From Bombyx mori (lineage: Eukaryota > Arthropoda > Insecta > Lepidoptera > Bombycidae): a stretch of 64,000 nucleotides of DNA. The notes under the pieces are model-generated. The model did no database searches. It was not told the DNA's origin and worked only from the letters and a program-made list of their open reading frames with translations. How positions within the stretch are numbered: position 1 is the first letter of the stretch; each line of letters begins with the position of its first letter. This document shows positions 56,501-62,500 of the stretch, piece after piece. A program made the translations under genes and the position numbers. The stretch spans positions 8,556,001 through 8,620,000 of the forward strand of contig NC_085116.1 in the NCBI RefSeq assembly GCF_030269925.1, read 5' to 3'.

Positions 56501-59500
56501 GCGATATCAAACAAAATAATTGTATTGCTGAATATTTTTTCTAGAATTCTCGGAACCTGACCCATGCAACCCGTCGCCCTGTGGAGGAAACGCAGAATGC
56601 AATAATGGAATTTGTACATGTTTGCCTGATTACCAAGGTGACCCGTATTTTGGATGCAGGCCTGAATGTTTGCTCAACAACGACTGTCCTCAAGAAAAGG
56701 CTTGTGTGAAGAAAAAATGTGTGGACCCATGCTTTAATACGTGTGGCACAGACGCAATTTGCAACGTGTATAATCACTTGCCAATGTGCTCGTGTCCAAA
56801 TGGATTTACAGGAAATGCTTTTCTACAATGTCGACCTATAAAGAATATTGAAGAAATAAACCCATGTAGTCCTTCGCCTTGTGGTCCAAATAGTCAGTGC
56901 CGAGAAGTTAACGGACAAGCGATTTGCTCCTGTTTCCCCGGATTTTTCGGAGCTCCTCCAACTTGCAGACCAGAATGCATATCGAGTGCTGAATGTGCAT
57001 TGAACAAAGCTTGTTCTAATCAACGTTGTATTGATCCTTGCAAAGGAAATTGTGGTACAGCGGCCATATGTCAAGTTATTAACCACAATCCTATATGCTC
57101 TTGTCCACAACGATTCACCGGCGATCCATTTTCGAGATGTTCTGTTCAAGGTAGCCTTTGTTTATCAACAATATTTTTAGAGTTTGAATCACCAATAAAC
57201 GCTTCAAATTTATACCTCAAGATCATTGCGTCATCATGGTGTAACACTGCAATGCCATGGATTGTAATTCGGCAAATATCTAACCGTGTAACCGCATCCA
57301 ATAGCTCATTTGTTTATTTATTTATTTATTGATCTTGTCATAATATAACAATTTTTTTTGTCGCATTACAGAAGAAGAAATACCTCAATATGTAAATCCT
57401 TGTGAGCCATCACCTTGTGGACCGAACTCAATTTGCAAAGAAGTTGGTAACTCGCCATCTTGCGCATGCTTGGAAACATACTTAGGCCATCCACCAAATT
57501 GTCGACCAGAATGTATCGCAAATTCAGAATGTCCCAATAGTATGGCATGTATGAATCAAAAATGCAAGGATCCATGCCCCGGTTCTTGCGGATCTAATGC
57601 AGAATGTAAGGTTGTGAGTCACGCGCCGCAGTGTATTTGTTCCCCTGGTTATACAGGAGACCCATTCATAGCTTGTTTAGTGCAAGACATACCTTTGACG
57701 CCATGTCAACCTTCACCTTGTGGTCCGAATGCAATATGTAAGCAGCAAGGAAATGCCGGCGCTTGTGTATGTTTACCAGAATATTTAGGAAATCCATACG
57801 AGGGCTGTCGTCCAGAATGTATAGTTAATTCTGACTGTGCAACCAATCTAGCATGTATTCAAAACAAATGTAAAAATCCATGTAACAGCGCTTGTGGCCT
57901 CAACGCGATATGTAATGTCATAAATCATTCACCAAAATGTGAGTGTTTGCCGGGATTAACTGGAAATCCATACCAAAACTGCTATGAGCAAAGCGCAGGT
58001 TTGTGTTAATTGATTTTTCGTATTTGATGAATCGTACTCCATTTAAGTAGAGATTATTAAAACAATGTTTTCTTGACACAGATACTCCTTCGGTTACGAA
58101 AAATCCTTGTACGCCTTCGCGGTGTGGTCCCAACAGTATATGCAAGATTAATAATGAACAGGCTGTGTGCACTTGTCAACAAGATTTCATTGGAACACCA
58201 CCATCATGCAAACCCGAATGCGTGGTCAGCTCTGAATGCTCGCAACAACAAGCTTGTATTAAAAAAAAATGCAGAAATCCTTGTGAAGGTGTTTGCGGAC
58301 AGAACTCTGAGTGCAAAGTTATCAATCATAGTCCCATTTGCACATGTCGTGTACATTACACCGGCGATCCATTTAATGGTTGTTCTAAAATTGGTATGTG
58401 TTATTTTATTATAGTATAGAAAAAAATGTACTATAGTTGATAGGTTAAATATTCACGACAATTTTATTCATTTATTTTAGTTGCTGCTGAGATTATTCCT
58501 CTGCCAACAAATCCATGTCTACCATCTCCGTGTGGTCCATTTGCACAATGTCGTGATATAGGTGGATCGCCTTCATGTTCTTGTTTACCTCTTTATATTG
58601 GCCAACCTCCAAATTGTAGACCAGAATGTACTATCAACACCGATTGTCCTAGCGATAAATCGTGCATCAATGAAAGATGCATAGATCCGTGCCCTGGGTC
58701 GTGTGGAATCTACGCAGAATGCAGAGTTCAAAATCACGTTTCAATCTGCACATGTCTTGAGGGTTACACAGGAGATCCCTTTAATGCATGTATACTGAAA
58801 CCACAAAAAGGCAAGTGTTTGATTCTATATACCTTTTCTTGTTTTTAACTTAGTTTTCTAAAAAAATTGTTGAATATTTCAATTTATTGTTTTTTTTTTT
58901 AAACAGACCCTGTTCCTTCTGATCTTTGTAATCCATCACCTTGTGGACCAAATGCCATTTGCAATGACGGGATATGTTCTTGTCTACCTGAATTCCAAGG
59001 TGACCCGTACTTTGAATGTCGTCCAGAGTGCACGATAAGTTCAGAATGTCCGATGAATAAAGCTTGTGTTAAAAATCATTGCGTGGATCCATGTCCGAAT
59101 ACATGTGGTACTAATGCCATTTGTCAAGCAATAAATCACATGGCAGTGTGTACATGTCCGGCAGGGATGTCTGGCAACGCATTTATACAATGCAACCCTA
59201 TAAAAGGTAAAAATAATAGTTATTACAGTTCCACACTTAGTAGTGTCGTGTAAGATATAACAGAATTGTAAGTTTTTAACATGTGTAAAAAAAAAACATA
59301 TTTTTCAGAATTTTCCATTGTAAACCCATGTCAACCAAGCCCGTGTGGAGCAAATAGTCAATGCCGAGAATTAAATGGTCAAGCAATATGTACATGTTTA
59401 CCGGGATATCGCGGAACTGCGCCTTATTGTCGCCCAGAATGTGTGGCAAGCTCTGAATGCCCATCGGACAAAGCCTGTAGCAATCAGAAATGTATTAACC

Positions 59501-62500
59501 CATGCCAGGGAACTTGTGGTGTTGCAGCCCAATGTCAAGTAATACATCATAACCCCATTTGTACGTGTTCTACAGGTTTTACGGGAGATCCATTTACACG
59601 ATGTACTGCTACGCGTAAGTAGTTAATTTTTTTTAAGTTTTCATTAAATTGAATAATGAAGAATAAGTGTGGTTGAAGTTGATGTTTTCTTATTTTAGCT
59701 CTCGAGTTACCTACGGCCCCTATAAATCCTTGTCAACCATCACCGTGTGGTCCTAATTCAATTTGTCAAGAAAACGGCAGCCAAATACCTTCTTGTCAGT
59801 GTATGCCCGAATACATTGGTGCACCGCCGAATTGTCGTCCTGAATGTCTCGCAAACAGTGAATGTGCTCCTCATTTAGCCTGTATCAATAAAAAATGCCA
59901 AAATCCATGTGAAAAAGCATGTGGTACAAACGCTGAGTGTCGAGTTGTGAGTCATACAGCGGTCTGCATTTGTCCAGAAGGATATAGCGGTGATGCAGCA
60001 ATTCAGTGTTCACAAAATGCTGTTGTTCCATTCGAAACACTTTCAGCTTGTGAACCTTCGCCCTGTGGAGCAAACGCAGAGTGTATAGAACGGGCTAGTG
60101 CAGGTGCTTGCATTTGCCGAAAAGGATATATCGGAAATCCATATGATGGCTGTCATCCAGAATGTGTTGTAAGTTCGGACTGTCCGAGTAACAAGGCTTG
60201 CACAAGAAATAAGTGTATAGATCCATGTCCTGGTACATGTGCATCGAACGCTAATTGCCAAGTTGTTAACCATTCGCCTCTTTGTACATGTAAAACGGGA
60301 TACATTGGAGATCCATTCACCGCATGCAAACTCGAACGTAAGTTGTAATATTTATAATATCAAGAGCAATTGCTTATTGGTATTTTTTTTATTTTCATTA
60401 TTAAAATTAATAACATAATTGCAGCTCAACTCGATTTACCAGTTAATCCGTGTCAGCCATCTCCTTGTGGACCAAACAGTCAATGCAAGGTTTCGAATGG
60501 CCTGAGCATTTGCTCATGTTTACCAGAGTACAGCGGATCGCCTCCAAATTGTAGACCAGAATGTGTTGTGAGCGCAGAATGTCCTTCAGAAAAAACATGC
60601 AGAAACAAAAAATGTGTGTCACCATGTCCCGACCCTTGCGGTCAAAACACGAACTGCAAAGTTATTAATCACAGTCCAATATGCTCTTGCCAAAGCGGAT
60701 ACACTGGAGACCCATTCTCACGTTGTTACCGTGTAACTAGTAAGTATATTTTGAAACAATAAGTCGTTGATTGTGTATTTTCCTGATAATTTACTATAAT
60801 ACTAATATGTGTACTATTCTCACTTAACAACAATTATTTACCAGTATATAATAAATGTCTCGTTTCATTTTTAGTCACGGAACTTCCACCTCAACAACAA
60901 AGAGACCCTTGTGTGCCTTCCCCTTGTGGGCCGAACTCCTATTGTCAAGACCTAAGAGGTATTCCCTCGTGTTCTTGTTTACCCAACTTCGAAGGGAATC
61001 CGCCTAACTGCAGACCTGAGTGTACTATCAATGAAGACTGTGCCAGTAATTTAGCGTGCATAAATCAAAAATGTAAAGATCCATGCCCTGGTTCATGTGG
61101 TATTAATGCTAACTGTCAGACTCAAAATCATATAGCGATCTGTTCATGTATCGAAAGCTTTACCGGAGATGCTTTCACGCAATGCAAACCAATACCATTT
61201 ATAGGTGAGTTTTATCAACTTTTTTTTTTAAATTCATGTTCAGATTATACACCTATTGATTTGAGATGAGATGAATTTTAATTTATTATAAAAAACAACA
61301 ACAACACGTGTTTTCTTGCAGAAGAAAGTGATCCCTGTAATCCATCTCCATGTGGTATAAATGCTGAGTGCTCAAACGGAAAATGTACCTGCTTTGAGGA
61401 GTACCAAGGTGACCCATACACTGGTTGCCGACCGGAGTGCTTGGAAAGTTCAGAATGTGAACGGGATAAAGCTTGCATTAAAAATAAATGTAAAGATCCG
61501 TGTCCAGGAACCTGCGCGTCGAATGCTGAATGTAATGTCATCAATCACATACCTATGTGTAGCTGTCCTGAACGAATGACTGGCAATGCATTTGTAGAGT
61601 GCCGTCCAATAATAGGTATAACAATAACTTTGAGTTCGAACACTAATTTACTCTTTATTTATATAAAATATAATACTATTTATGAATATCTTTCACAGAA
61701 GCAGTTATAACGAATCCTTGTGAACCATCACCTTGCGGGCCTAATAGTCGCTGCAGAGATGTGAATAATCAAGCTGTTTGTTCATGTGCACCAAATAACA
61801 TAGGTTCTCCGCCGTCATGTCGTCCTGAATGTACAATTAGTTCTGAATGTCCTCTCAATCAGGCCTGCAGTAATCAACGTTGTGTGGATCCTTGCATCGG
61901 TTCATGTGGTGTTAATGCAGAATGCAAAGTTGTAAATCATAATCCAATTTGTTCGTGTCCAACATTTTACACAGGAGACCCATTCTCAAGATGTATGAGG
62001 CAACGTGAGTAATCCAGTTTTACATATAAATGTAAATAAACATAATTATATTTTGCTGTTTATTCAATGAATTTTTAAACTTCCAGCTGAACGTCTTCCT
62101 GAGCCAACGAATCCGTGCGCACCATCACCATGTGGTCCAAACTCGGTTTGTCGAGAAGTAAACGGGGCGCCATCGTGTATTTGTTTAGAAGGATTCAAGG
62201 GTCAACCTCCCTATTGCAAGCCCGAATGTAGTAGTAATGAAGAATGTTCTCCACACTTGTCTTGTATTCGCAATAAATGTAAAAATCCCTGTGAAAACGT
62301 ATGCGCTGTAAACGCTGAATGTAAAGTTGTGAGCCATTCGCCGGTTTGCGTGTGCCAATATGGTTTTACTGGGGACCCATTCTTCGAATGTATTCAAGAA
62401 CCCTTATATACAGAACCTATCACATCTCCCTGTTCGCCATCACCTTGTGGAGCTAATGCTATCTGTAAAGAACGTGACAACGCAGGGTCCTGTTCATGTA

